Assembly: GCA_947177825.1 (NCBI GenBank)
Contig: CAMWWA010000069.1
Span: 1 to 6,867, forward strand
Reading direction: 5' to 3'
DNA: 6,867 nt
DNA from: an uncultured Clostridia bacterium
Lineage (GTDB): Bacteria; Bacillota; Clostridia; Christensenellales; Borkfalkiaceae
The position numbers and the translations under genes were made by a program. Of this stretch, positions 1 to 6,064 are shown one piece after another (the stretch's first letter is position 1; each line of letters starts with the position of its first letter). Under the pieces are notes generated by a model. That model saw only the letters and a list, made by a program, of their open reading frames with translations, was not told the origin of the DNA and did not search any database.

Positions 1-2822
1 CGAAGGACGTTACTTTTAAAATTAAAGATTCGGATGCGGAAACCGATTACGAAATCACAATAAATCAGGGCACGCTTACGCCCACGGTTACGTTTGAAGA
101 TTTAACGGTAACCTACGACGGAAGCGCCAAGAAGATAGAGGCAACCGTGACAGGTTTGCCCGAAGGTTTAACTTTAACGCCCGCATATACCGTTACGGGC
201 AGTGCAACTACTTACAATGCGGCGGGATATACCGACGCAGGTACGTATAATTATTCGGTAACCTTTACGCACACGAACGGCAATTACGCGCAGTATACTA
301 CGCCGTCAACTGCAATTTTGAAAATTGACAAGGCGACGGTTACGGGTATAGTTTTCGAGGATGCGGTTAAGCCCGAAATTACGGATGTGACTTATACCTT
401 GGAAGCAACGGGCTATCCTTTGTGGGTAAACGTTACGTACAGCGTAACGGACGAGGAGAACAATCCTCTTACCGGAACTTCGTTCAGTGCGGCAGGCACG
501 TATAAATTTACGGCAACGTTCACTATTGACGCCGCGCACGTAAATAATTATGAGGCTATAGCGCCCATAACCAAAACGCTTACTATAAGCGACAAGCCGC
601 CCGTTGCAGGTGCGGACGATATAGTCGTTCCGCCTACCATAACCGCAACGTATACGGGTTCGCCCGTGGACTATGCGGCACAGAACGTGCCCGGCGGCGT
701 TGACGTTTCCTATACGATAGTAAAAAAGGACGATGCTGCTTTCAGCGGCAAGGATATAATCAACGTAGGTGAGTATACGGTTACTGTAAGCTTTGAAACG
801 GGTGCGGCTTACGCGCCCATAGCAAGCAAGACCTGCGTTGTCACCGTCGGCAAAGCTACGGTTGATATGGACGGAGTTGAGTTTGCAGACAAGACCGTTA
901 CGGGCAACGGACAGGCGCATAAGGTGGAGGCAACCAATCTGCCCCAGGGCGTGACCGTTGAGTACGAGTATAAAGGCGTTAAGCAGGCTACACCGTTCGA
1001 ATTTACCGAAGTCGGCGAATACACGGTTAAGGCGTATTTCACTTACGAGGACGAGGACAATTACGAAACGATTGAGCCTGCTGAAGCAACGTTGACCGTA
1101 AGCGACGCGGTTGTGGAGAGTATTTCCGCAAAGGTAGAGAACGGCGCCGTATTTACGACGGCAAGCACGTTGGACGACCTGAAAGCCAAGCTGACCGTGA
1201 CCGCGGTTTACAACAACGGCACTACGGCGGAAGTTGATAATTTTGAATTGTCCTGCGATGGTCTGCGCGACGGCGGAAAATTTAAGTACAGCTTGCAGAA
1301 AATCACCGTCAAGTACACAAGCGAAGGCGAGGAATTCAGCACTTTTGTTGAGATTAACGTTGAAAAGCAAAAGGTTGCCCTGCCTACGTTTAAGGGCGGT
1401 TTGAAGTACACCGGCGTTTCGGTTAAGCCCACCGTTGACAACTTTAACGGTTATGATGCGGATTTAATGACTCTAGTTGACGACAAGACCGTTCCCGGTT
1501 TGGCAGTCGGTTCGTATAAGGCTGTATTTGCTTTGAACGACTACGAGAATTACGAGTGGGCAACTACAACGACTTTGAAGAAGTCCGTGTTTGCGGTTGC
1601 TTTGTATGACGAAGAAATAACGCTTTTGGCAAACGAAGCGGCGGTTGACTGGAATATCGCAAAGGCGGTATTGACGGCAACCAAGAAGGAAAACGCGCTG
1701 CCCGTATTCGCAAGTGAAAGCTACATAGGCGCGTTCAGTGACGTAGTTGCTTTGAAATACTACACGGACGAGGACTGCACCGAAGAAATCGCGGCGGAAG
1801 ACCTTAAGTACGAAACGCAGTATTACGTAAAGGCTGAACTTATCGACACGGATAACTTCGAGCTTGACGCAAGCGCGGCGGCTTATACGGTAAAATCGTT
1901 CACGTATACCACGCCTGCAAAGGAGCTTACGGGCTTCGAAAAAATACTTGCGGTTATCAAGGCTAACTGGCTGTGGATAGTAATTGCAGCCGTGGCGCTA
2001 ATACTTCTCATACTTATAATCGCACTTGCGGTGCGCTCGGCAAAGAAGAAGCGCGAGCGCGAGGAGCAGCGCAGGCTGGAAGAAAAGGAAGAGAAAAAGC
2101 GTGAGCAGGAAGAACGCGAACGCAGGGAGGAGGAGCGCAGACAGCGCGAGGAAGAGCGCAGGCGCGAAGAACGCGAGGAGCGTATGGCGGCACGTATGGC
2201 TATGCCTCAGATGATGCCCCAGATGCCTCAGCAAATGCCTCAGATGTCCCAACAGATGCCTCAGTCTATGCCTGCGGCACAGCCTATGGCGACGGGCGGA
2301 GCTTCGTCCAACGAGATAGCCGAACTCAAAGCCGAAATGGCGGCTATGAAAGCCACTCAGGATATGGCAAAGGAAATTGCCGAGCTGAGAATGGAAGTTA
2401 TGCGCGCGGAGCAGAACGCGGTTATGCGCAGTGACGTCAACGCGTTGCGCTTCGGCGGCGAACAGGCTATGCAGGGCGGCGTTACCTTGCAGGCGCTTAC
2501 CGAGCTTATCAGGACGGAAGTAAGAAACGCACTGGCGGACGAAAAGTCGGCGGCTCAGACCGCAGCTCCCGAAGGCGCGGCGACTGCGGCAACGCAGGTT
2601 CCCCCCGATGCGGTTATGACGACGGTTACGACCACCAAGATAGACACGACCAAGAAGCCCGTGCAGAACGCGCAGGCGGCGGCTCCCGTGAGAACGGTGG
2701 TGCGCAACGTGGTGGCGCCTATGCCCGTTGACGACGGCAGGGTATTCGACGTTGGCGGCTTCTATAAGCCTGCAGACCCCGTAACCGATATGGGCTTCAC
2801 GGACGAAGAAAATAAGGATTAA
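1..2822 (+). CDS. Large surface protein with MBG/Ig-like repeats, C-terminal TM helix and cytoplasmic coiled-coil tail (5' end outside window)
   Basis: The frame is open from base 3 to TAA at 2820-2822, about 939 residues, with no start or signal peptide in view. The GTG at 147 lies inside a repeat, so it is not a real start. Residues are numbered from that GTG. Four beta-rich repeats run to about residue 321, followed by an Ig-like module (~322-408), another MBG-like module with a DYENYEW motif (~409-480) and a last beta-rich module to ~590. One hydrophobic helix at ~608-629 (NWLWIVIAAVALILL) is followed at once by RSAKKKR. By the positive-inside rule the repeats are outside and the C-terminus is in the cytoplasm. 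The tail holds an Arg/Glu/Lys helix (~630-679), a Met-Pro-Gln tract, a heptad-like segment (~720-765), an Ala/Thr-rich linker and an end containing FDVGGFYKPADP. No LPXTG or SLH anchor is seen. Adhesion or an envelope-structural role is inference; the exact function is unknown. Confidence 0.85.
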   Translation, partial: KDVTFKIKDSDAETDYEITINQGTLTPTVTFEDLTVTYDGSAKKIEATVTGLPEGLTLTPAYTVTGSATTYNAAGYTDAGTYNYSVTFTHTNGNYAQYTTPSTAILKIDKATVTGIVFEDAVKPEITDVTYTLEATGYPLWVNVTYSVTDEENNPLTGTSFSAAGTYKFTATFTIDAAHVNNYEAIAPITKTLTISDKPPVAGADDIVVPPTITATYTGSPVDYAAQNVPGGVDVSYTIVKKDDAAFSGKDIINVGEYTVTVSFETGAAYAPIASKTCVVTVGKATVDMDGVEFADKTVTGNGQAHKVEATNLPQGVTVEYEYKGVKQATPFEFTEVGEYTVKAYFTYEDEDNYETIEPAEATLTVSDAVVESISAKVENGAVFTTASTLDDLKAKLTVTAVYNNGTTAEVDNFELSCDGLRDGGKFKYSLQKITVKYTSEGEEFSTFVEINVEKQKVALPTFKGGLKYTGVSVKPTVDNFNGYDADLMTLVDDKTVPGLAVGSYKAVFALNDYENYEWATTTTLKKSVFAVALYDEEITLLANEAAVDWNIAKAVLTATKKENALPVFASESYIGAFSDVVALKYYTDEDCTEEIAAEDLKYETQYYVKAELIDTDNFELDASAAAYTVKSFTYTTPAKELTGFEKILAVIKANWLWIVIAAVALILLILIIALAVRSAKKKREREEQRRLEEKEEKKREQEERERREEERRQREEERRREEREERMAARMAMPQMMPQMPQQMPQMSQQMPQSMPAAQPMATGGASSNEIAELKAEMAAMKATQDMAKEIAELRMEVMRAEQNAVMRSDVNALRFGGEQAMQGGVTLQALTELIRTEVRNALADEKSAAQTAAPEGAATAATQVPPDAVMTTVTTTKIDTTKKPVQNAQAAAPVRTVVRNVVAPMPVDDGRVFDVGGFYKPADPVTDMGFTDEENKD
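78..1109 (+). repeat. Four tandem MBG/Ig-like protein repeats (~82-89 residues each)
   Basis: The repeats can be aligned by eye at about 78-341, 342-596, 597-863 and 864-1109. Each begins with a strand such as VTFEDLTVTYDG or VEFADKTVTGNG, passes a glycine turn (GLPEGLT, GYPLWVN, NVPGGVD, NLPQGVT), and contains a core such as AGTYNYSVTF, AGTYKFTATF, VGEYTVTVSF or VGEYTVKAYF. Each then has, except in the third copy, an N-Y pair and closes with a strand plus linker (LKIDKATV, LTISDKPP, VTVGKATV, LTVSDAVV). This layout matches MBG-type and bacterial Ig-like stalk domains of Gram-positive surface proteins. Conservation is at protein level only; the DNA copies have diverged, so recent duplication is not indicated. 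Part of a further copy probably lies upstream of the window. Confidence 0.75.
2036..2273 (+). other. Low-complexity cytoplasmic segment: Arg/Glu/Lys helix followed by a Met-Pro-Gln tract
   Basis: From the end of the transmembrane helix to about 2183 nearly every codon is Arg, Glu, Lys or Gln (e.g. KKKREREEQRRLEEKEE), the composition of a long single alpha-helix or charged coiled coil. Positions 2202-2273 then encode an irregular repeat of MPQ-type units (PQMMPQMPQQMPQMSQQMP), written mostly with ATG-CCT-CAG codons. The codon-level repetition could permit slippage and length variation. No enzymatic motif is visible here. Confidence 0.8.
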
Positions 2823-2837
2823 GCTGTAATAAAACCG

Positions 2838-2868
2838 AAAGCCCCGCGGCGACCGCCGCGGGGCTTTT
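2838..2868 (+). terminator. Intrinsic terminator after the surface-protein gene
   Basis: A perfect 10-bp GC stem (GCCCCGCGGC at 2841-2850 pairing with GCCGCGGGGC at 2855-2864) has a 4-nt loop. Three A-T pairs (2838-2840 with 2865-2867) extend it, and TTTTAATAAT follows. It starts 16 nt after the stop codon, so spoVAD is probably transcribed separately from the surface-protein gene. Confidence 0.93.
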
Positions 2869-2926
2869 AATAATAACTGAAATAAAAAATACATAAAAGG
2901 GCGGCGGTTGATTAAAACTATCGTTG

Positions 2927-3934
2927 ATGAACGGTAAACTTTTACGCGGGCACACCGTGTTTTTCAACAATGCGCCCCGAATTATTTCAACCTCGTCCGT
3001 GGCAGGTCCCAAGGAGTGCGCGGGCATTATCGGCGAGTACGTCGAGACCGCGCTTTCCGACGATATGTACGGCGAAAGCACCTTTGAAAAGGCGGAGTGC
3101 AAAATGCTTTCCAACGTTATCGACGGCGCGATTAAAAACGGCGGTTTTAAACGCGAGGAAATCGACGTGCTGTTTTCGGGCGACCTTTTGAACCAGATTA
3201 TTTCGGCAAGCTTCGCCGCGCGCGATTTCGACATTCCTTTCCTCGGCGTGTACTCGGCTTGTTCGACTATGAGCGAGAGTATGCTTTTAGCTTCGTCCAT
3301 GGTAAACGCGGGCTACTGTCACCGCGCGGTTGCGGCAACGGGCAGTCACTTTGCTTCGGCGGAAAGGCAGTACCGCTATCCCCTGGAACAGGGCACGACG
3401 CGTCCTCCGCAGGCGCAATGGACGGTTACGGGTGCGGGCGCGTGCCTTATTTCGGGCAACGGCGACGGCGTGAAAATCGTAAACGGAACGATGGGTAAGG
3501 TGGTGGACTTCGGCGTGACCGACGTCAACAATATGGGCGCGGCAATGGCGCCTGCATGCGCGGATACGCTTATCCGTCACTTCCGCGATACCGAGACCTC
3601 GCCAGAGGATTACGACCTGATTTTGTCGGGTGATTTGGGCGCGCTCGGCTCACGTATTTTAAAGGATTTGACCTGGGAAAAGGGGTTCGATATTTCCGAA
3701 AATCACGTCGACTGCGGCGAGATTATTTACAAGGTTATCGAGGACGAATTTCAGGGCGGCAGCGGTGCGGGGTGCAGCGCCGTGGTGCTTAATTCCTATA
3801 TCCTTACAAAGATGAAGCTGGGGCAGTACAAGCGCGTGCTTTTCGCCGCGACGGGAGCGCTGCTTTCCACCGTTTCTTCGGGGCAGGGTGAATCCATTCC
3901 ATGCATATCGCACGCGGTGCAGTTGGAAGTGTAA
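2927..3934 (+). CDS. spoVAD: Stage V sporulation protein AD (SpoVAD), dipicolinic-acid-binding component of the spore DPA uptake system
   Basis: In the family, SpoVAD is a thiolase-fold protein of the SpoVA complex. It binds dipicolinic acid (DPA) and helps move Ca-DPA from the mother cell into the forespore and out again in germination. About 335 residues match the usual ~338. Recognised landmarks, numbered from 2927, are VAGPKE (25-30), FSGDLLNQ (83-90), YSACSTMSE (109-117, with the cysteine at the thiolase-like site), AATGSH (136-141), SAERQYRYP (144-152), TVTGAG (166-171), MGAAMAPACADT (203-214), DLILSGDLG (230-238), GGSGAGCSA (277-285) and FAATGALLS (306-314). All align with Bacillus SpoVAD from memory. 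An in-frame TGA at 2909 leaves only TTG 2924 or ATG 2927 as starts; ATG is chosen, giving MNGKLLRG. The nearest Shine-Dalgarno-like run is about 20 nt away, which is odd. spoVAE follows 25 nt downstream, but spoVAC, normally upstream, is absent here. Confidence 0.95.
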   Translation: MNGKLLRGHTVFFNNAPRIISTSSVAGPKECAGIIGEYVETALSDDMYGESTFEKAECKMLSNVIDGAIKNGGFKREEIDVLFSGDLLNQIISASFAARDFDIPFLGVYSACSTMSESMLLASSMVNAGYCHRAVAATGSHFASAERQYRYPLEQGTTRPPQAQWTVTGAGACLISGNGDGVKIVNGTMGKVVDFGVTDVNNMGAAMAPACADTLIRHFRDTETSPEDYDLILSGDLGALGSRILKDLTWEKGFDISENHVDCGEIIYKVIEDEFQGGSGAGCSAVVLNSYILTKMKLGQYKRVLFAATGALLSTVSSGQGESIPCISHAVQLEV

Positions 3935-3959
3935 AGGGCATATTACGGGGGTAATTTAT

Positions 3960-4343
3960 ATGGCAATGGAAGTTTTGAACATAATTTTGGGCTTTGTAAA
4001 GGCGTTTGCGGTGGGCGGCGCAATCTGCGTTATCGCGCAGATTGTAATAAATTTCACCGACCTTACGGCAGGCAAAATACTCGTCTACTTTATGCTTGCA
4101 GGCGTCGTGCTTACTGCGATTGGCGTCTATCAGCCGCTTGTCGATTTTGCGGGAGCGGGTGCCACGGTGCCAATTTCGGGCTTCGGCTATCTTCTGGCAA
4201 ACGGCGCAATCAAGGGTGCGGAAAAAGGGTTTTTCTACGCGGTAACGGGCAGCCTTGCGGCAGCCAGCGCGGGCATTACCGCCGCCGTTGTGTTCTCGTT
4301 TATTATGGCTTTGATATTCAAAGCCAAAACGAAAAAGAATTAA
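3960..4343 (+). CDS. spoVAE: Stage V sporulation protein AE (SpoVAE/SpoVAEb), membrane subunit of the DPA channel
   Basis: A 127-residue integral membrane protein of the SpoVAC/SpoVAE family, which with SpoVAD forms the DPA translocation machinery of the inner spore membrane. Family marks are the N-terminal helix with VGGAICVIAQIVI, the linker DLTAGKILVYFMLAGVVL, the very conserved GVYQPLVDFAGAGATVP followed by SGFGYLLANGAIKGA, and a last helix (AAVVFSFIMALIF) ending KAKTKKN. GVYQPLVDFAGAGATVP and the ~120-residue length favour SpoVAE over the longer SpoVAC. The start at 3960 is supported by a GGGGGT ribosome binding site at 3947-3952 with about 7 nt spacing. An in-frame upstream ATG at 3888 lies inside spoVAD and adds unrelated residues, so it is rejected. 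It is very probably cotranscribed with spoVAD and ends at the terminator at 4352-4381. Confidence 0.92.
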   Translation: MAMEVLNIILGFVKAFAVGGAICVIAQIVINFTDLTAGKILVYFMLAGVVLTAIGVYQPLVDFAGAGATVPISGFGYLLANGAIKGAEKGFFYAVTGSLAAASAGITAAVVFSFIMALIFKAKTKKN

Positions 4344-4351
4344 AACGAAAT

Positions 4352-4381
4352 GCCGCCGCGGCAAACTGCCGCGGCGGCTTT
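4352..4381. terminator. Terminator shared by convergent spoVAE and fruK, probably bidirectional
   Basis: A perfect 11-bp GC stem (4352-4362 with 4368-4378, GCCGCCGCGGC and its complement) has a 5-nt AAACT loop. On the + strand it is followed by TTTAATTTTA; read on the - strand it is followed by ATTTCGTTTTAA. It lies 8 nt after the spoVAE stop and 17 nt after the fruK stop. The + strand T-tract is the better one, so termination of fruK may be less efficient. Confidence 0.88.
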
Positions 4382-4395
4382 AATTTTACTCTTTA

Positions 4396-5313
4396 TCAAA
4401 GCATTAAGCTTTCTACGTAATCAATCTGTTCCTTGGTGGGAATGTCGGCGGTGAAGGCGCACGCGCTCCCTGCGGCGGTTGCAAAGTTGAGCGACTTGAA
4501 GTAGTTGCCCGTGCGCAGATATTCGTGCACGAAGCCGGCTATCATACAGTCCCCCGCGCCCACGGAATTTACGAGCTGACCTCTTGCCGCCCTGACGTAC
4601 AGCGCCTGCTGCGTTTCGGTTACCATAACCGCGCCGCTGGAACCGAGAGAAACTATAACGTTTCTCGCGCCCTGTTTTTGAAGCTTGCGCGCGTGCTCGG
4701 CAACGACCTTTGTATCGAAAGTAGTGGTGGCCTGCAGACCGAAAATTTCGCACAGCTCGTAGTAGTTTGGCTTGATTAAAAAGGGCTTGTATTTAAGCGT
4801 GTTGGTCAAAAGCTTGCCGCACGCGTCCACGACGAAATTCACGCCGCTGACCTTTTTCAGTTCGCTTATGATGTCGGCGTAAACGTCGTTGCCGAGGTAT
4901 GCGGGGGCGTTTCCGCAGATGAGCACGAAGTCGCCTTCATTAAGCTTTTCTTTAAGCCGCGCCGTCAGCTTATCCACGTCCGCCGCGGTGATAATGGCGC
5001 CCGCGCCGTTTATGTCCGTTTCCGCCGTCGACTTGATTTTAACGTTGATTCTGCTCCGTCCGTCAACCTCTATAAAGTCGTGCGCGATACCCGTTTTATC
5101 GATTTCGCGCAAAATTTCCTGCCCGGTAAATCCCGCAACGAAGCCGAGCGCAACCGACTCGTCGCCCAGCTTTTTCAACTCGAGCGAGATGTTTACGCCC
5201 TTGCCGCCGACGGTCAGTCTTTCGGATGCCGTGCGGTTAACCGAGCCCGACTTCAAATTATTAACTTTAAGATAATAATCCAGAGAAGGATTAAACGTTA
5301 CGGTGTAAATCAT
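4396..5313 (-). CDS. fruK: PfkB-family sugar-phosphate kinase, probably 1-phosphofructokinase (FruK)
   Basis: A 305-residue cytosolic kinase expected to phosphorylate fructose-1-phosphate to fructose-1,6-bisphosphate with ATP. Evidence, numbered from ATG 5313: the N-terminal TVTFNPSLDY (4-13), typical of the FruK/LacC subgroup; the PfkB signature GGKGVNISLELKKLG (36-50); RSRINVKI (86-93) in the substrate region; KPNYYEL (181-187); VSLGSSGA (221-228); and the second PfkB signature NSVGAGDCMIAGF (249-261), whose GAGD forms the anion hole with Asp255 as catalytic base. Length is normal. An in-frame TTG at 5352 would add 13 residues but sits exactly on the -35 box, and family proteins begin at MIYTVTFNP, so 5313 is chosen. 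There is no Shine-Dalgarno. No fructose PTS gene or regulator is adjacent, so tagatose-6-phosphate kinase (LacC) activity cannot be excluded. Confidence 0.87.
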   Translation of the reverse strand: MIYTVTFNPSLDYYLKVNNLKSGSVNRTASERLTVGGKGVNISLELKKLGDESVALGFVAGFTGQEILREIDKTGIAHDFIEVDGRSRINVKIKSTAETDINGAGAIITAADVDKLTARLKEKLNEGDFVLICGNAPAYLGNDVYADIISELKKVSGVNFVVDACGKLLTNTLKYKPFLIKPNYYELCEIFGLQATTTFDTKVVAEHARKLQKQGARNVIVSLGSSGAVMVTETQQALYVRAARGQLVNSVGAGDCMIAGFVHEYLRTGNYFKSLNFATAAGSACAFTADIPTKEQIDYVESLML

Positions 5314-5325
5314 TGCCGTATACAC

Positions 5326-5352
5326 TTTATAACTTTTGTCGCGTTTTGTCAA
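5326..5352 (-). promoter_or_regulatory. fruK promoter, consensus -35 with -10 very close to the start codon
   Basis: On the - strand a perfect TTGACA (5352-5347) is followed after 15 nt by TATAAA (5331-5326). An alternative -10, TAAAGT (5329-5324), gives 17-nt spacing but a poorer match. Only about 10-12 nt separate the -10 from ATG 5313, so the transcript would start roughly 4-7 nt before the ATG, with no room for a ribosome binding site. Confidence 0.65.
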
Positions 5353-5362
5353 TCCAATTTAT

Positions 5363-5391
5363 TTGACATTTACTGCCCGAAAATTTAAAAT
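5363..5391 (+). promoter_or_regulatory. bioY promoter predicting a leaderless transcript
   Basis: A perfect TTGACA (5363-5368), an optimal 17-nt spacer and TAAAAT (5386-5391, five of six consensus bases). The ATG at 5400 is 8 nt after the -10, where transcription would normally begin, so the mRNA 5' end should fall at or within about 2 nt of the start codon. The -35 is back to back with that of fruK, 10 bp apart. The resulting TGTCAA/TTGACA inverted symmetry is explained by the two promoters, though it could also serve as an operator. Confidence 0.75.
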
Positions 5392-5399
5392 ACCGCTAT

Positions 5400-5981
5400 A
5401 TGAACAAATACTCGACAAAACTTATGGCGGTCGATATTGCCGAGTGCGCGGTTTTCGTCGCGCTCATGATAGCGGGCGCCTACATAAAAATTCCCTTTCC
5501 GTTCATGCCGCTTACATTCCAGACGGTGTTCGCCGTTCTGGCAGGTCTGCTTTTAGGGTGGAAGAAGGGCATTATCGCAATGACGGTTTACGCGTTCGTC
5601 GGATTGGTCGGCTTGCCCGTATTCACGAGCGGCGGCGGCTTTTCCTACGTTTTAATGCCTTCGTTCGGCTATATTATCGGGTTTATCGCCTCGGCAGGCG
5701 TTGCCGGCATAGCGTATTCAAGGCAAAAAAAGCTGTGGCAGATTATTCTTTTGGCACTTGCCGCGTTCGTCGTCGACTACGTTTTCGGCATTGCCTATTT
5801 CATTATGATTTGGCAGCTTAACGGCAACGCGGGGCTGTGGAGCGCCGTCGTTACCTACAACGTGGTATATATGCCCAAGGACGCGGTTTTAACCTTGCTC
5901 TCGGCTTTTCTTGCATACGCGGTAATTCCCGTTATAAGAAAAATGCACCGCAGGACGGGCGTTAAAACCGAAAAGCAATAA
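5400..5981 (+). CDS. bioY: BioY family biotin ECF transporter substrate-binding (S) component
   Basis: A 193-residue polytopic membrane protein of the BioY family, which captures biotin and normally works with the shared EcfT and EcfA ATPase modules encoded elsewhere. Visible features: about six hydrophobic segments; the N-terminal KIPFPFMPLTFQTVFAVLAG (30-49); LLGWKKGIIAMTVYAFVGLVG (51-71, a BioY hallmark); the glycine-rich TSGGGFSYVLMPSFGYIIGF (76-95), a variant of the usual GGPTGGYLxGF loop; and MPKDAVLTLLSAF near the last helix. In that last motif Asp161 is kept, but the lysine three residues later in typical BioY proteins is Leu164. Length is normal. The start at 5400 fits the N-terminus and a promoter directly upstream; there is no Shine-Dalgarno. 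No biotin synthesis genes or ECF ATPases are adjacent, as is common for group II systems. Transport of a related ligand is a minor alternative. Confidence 0.88.
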   Translation: MNKYSTKLMAVDIAECAVFVALMIAGAYIKIPFPFMPLTFQTVFAVLAGLLLGWKKGIIAMTVYAFVGLVGLPVFTSGGGFSYVLMPSFGYIIGFIASAGVAGIAYSRQKKLWQIILLALAAFVVDYVFGIAYFIMIWQLNGNAGLWSAVVTYNVVYMPKDAVLTLLSAFLAYAVIPVIRKMHRRTGVKTEKQ

Positions 5982-5983
5982 GC

Positions 5984-6010
5984 GGCAAACTGTTGCCAAA
6001 CTATTGCCAA
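5984..6010 (+). promoter_or_regulatory. TTGCCAA tandem repeat with an inverted GGCAA arm upstream of alr (possible operator or weak bioY terminator)
   Basis: TTGCCAA occurs at 5993-5999 and again at 6004-6010, exactly 11 bp apart, about one helical turn; the second copy overlaps the alr -35 box. GGCAA at 5984-5988 can pair with TTGCC at 5993-5997 to make a 5-bp hairpin with a 4-nt loop just after the bioY stop. That stem has no T-tract and is too weak for a confident terminator, so bioY transcripts may read into alr. Operator function is inference. Confidence 0.3.
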
Positions 6011-6032
6011 GCGCCCCGTTTTATGGTAAAAT
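6004..6032 (+). promoter_or_regulatory. alr promoter
   Basis: TTGCCA (6004-6009, five of six consensus bases), a 17-nt spacer and TAAAAT (6027-6032), preceded by TGG as an extended -10. The predicted start near 6039 leaves a leader of about 45 nt before ATG 6084. The leader contains the palindrome GGTTAACC (6045-6052), a run of seven T (6053-6059) and the left arm of a hairpin around the start codon. Confidence 0.7.
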
Positions 6033-6064
6033 ATCTCAAATAGGGGTTAACCTTTTTTTAAGCT

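Noticed and set aside
306..1441. Long open frames on the - strand inside the surface-protein gene (e.g. 306-1370)
   Set aside because: They mirror the repeat codons of the + strand gene; the translations are Arg/Cys-rich without domains, and the + frame has clear repeat structure.
2026..2214. Small + strand frame rich in Arg/Ser/Ala
   Set aside because: A frame-shifted reading of the low-complexity Arg/Glu segment; no ribosome site.
1998..2894. - strand frame of 298 codons across the charged tail and terminator
   Set aside because: His/Arg/Leu-rich antisense of the Glu/Arg/Met-Gln codons; it also runs through the terminator hairpin and has no recognisable family.
3888..3959. N-terminal extension of spoVAE
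   Set aside because: It overlaps spoVAD, encodes residues unlike the family, and a good ribosome site serves ATG 3960.
3804..4364. - strand frame of 186 codons opposite spoVAE
   Set aside because: Antisense shadow of spoVAD/spoVAE, both of which are well-recognised families.
5343..5372. BirA-type biotin operator between fruK and bioY
   Set aside because: The TGTCAA/TTGACA symmetry is fully explained by two opposed -35 boxes, and the half-site spacing is much shorter than the 14-16 bp expected for BirA sites.
6042..6059. Intrinsic attenuator in the alr leader (GGTTAACC plus T7)
   Set aside because: The stem would have only two GC pairs plus G-U pairs with a 4-nt loop, too weak to call.
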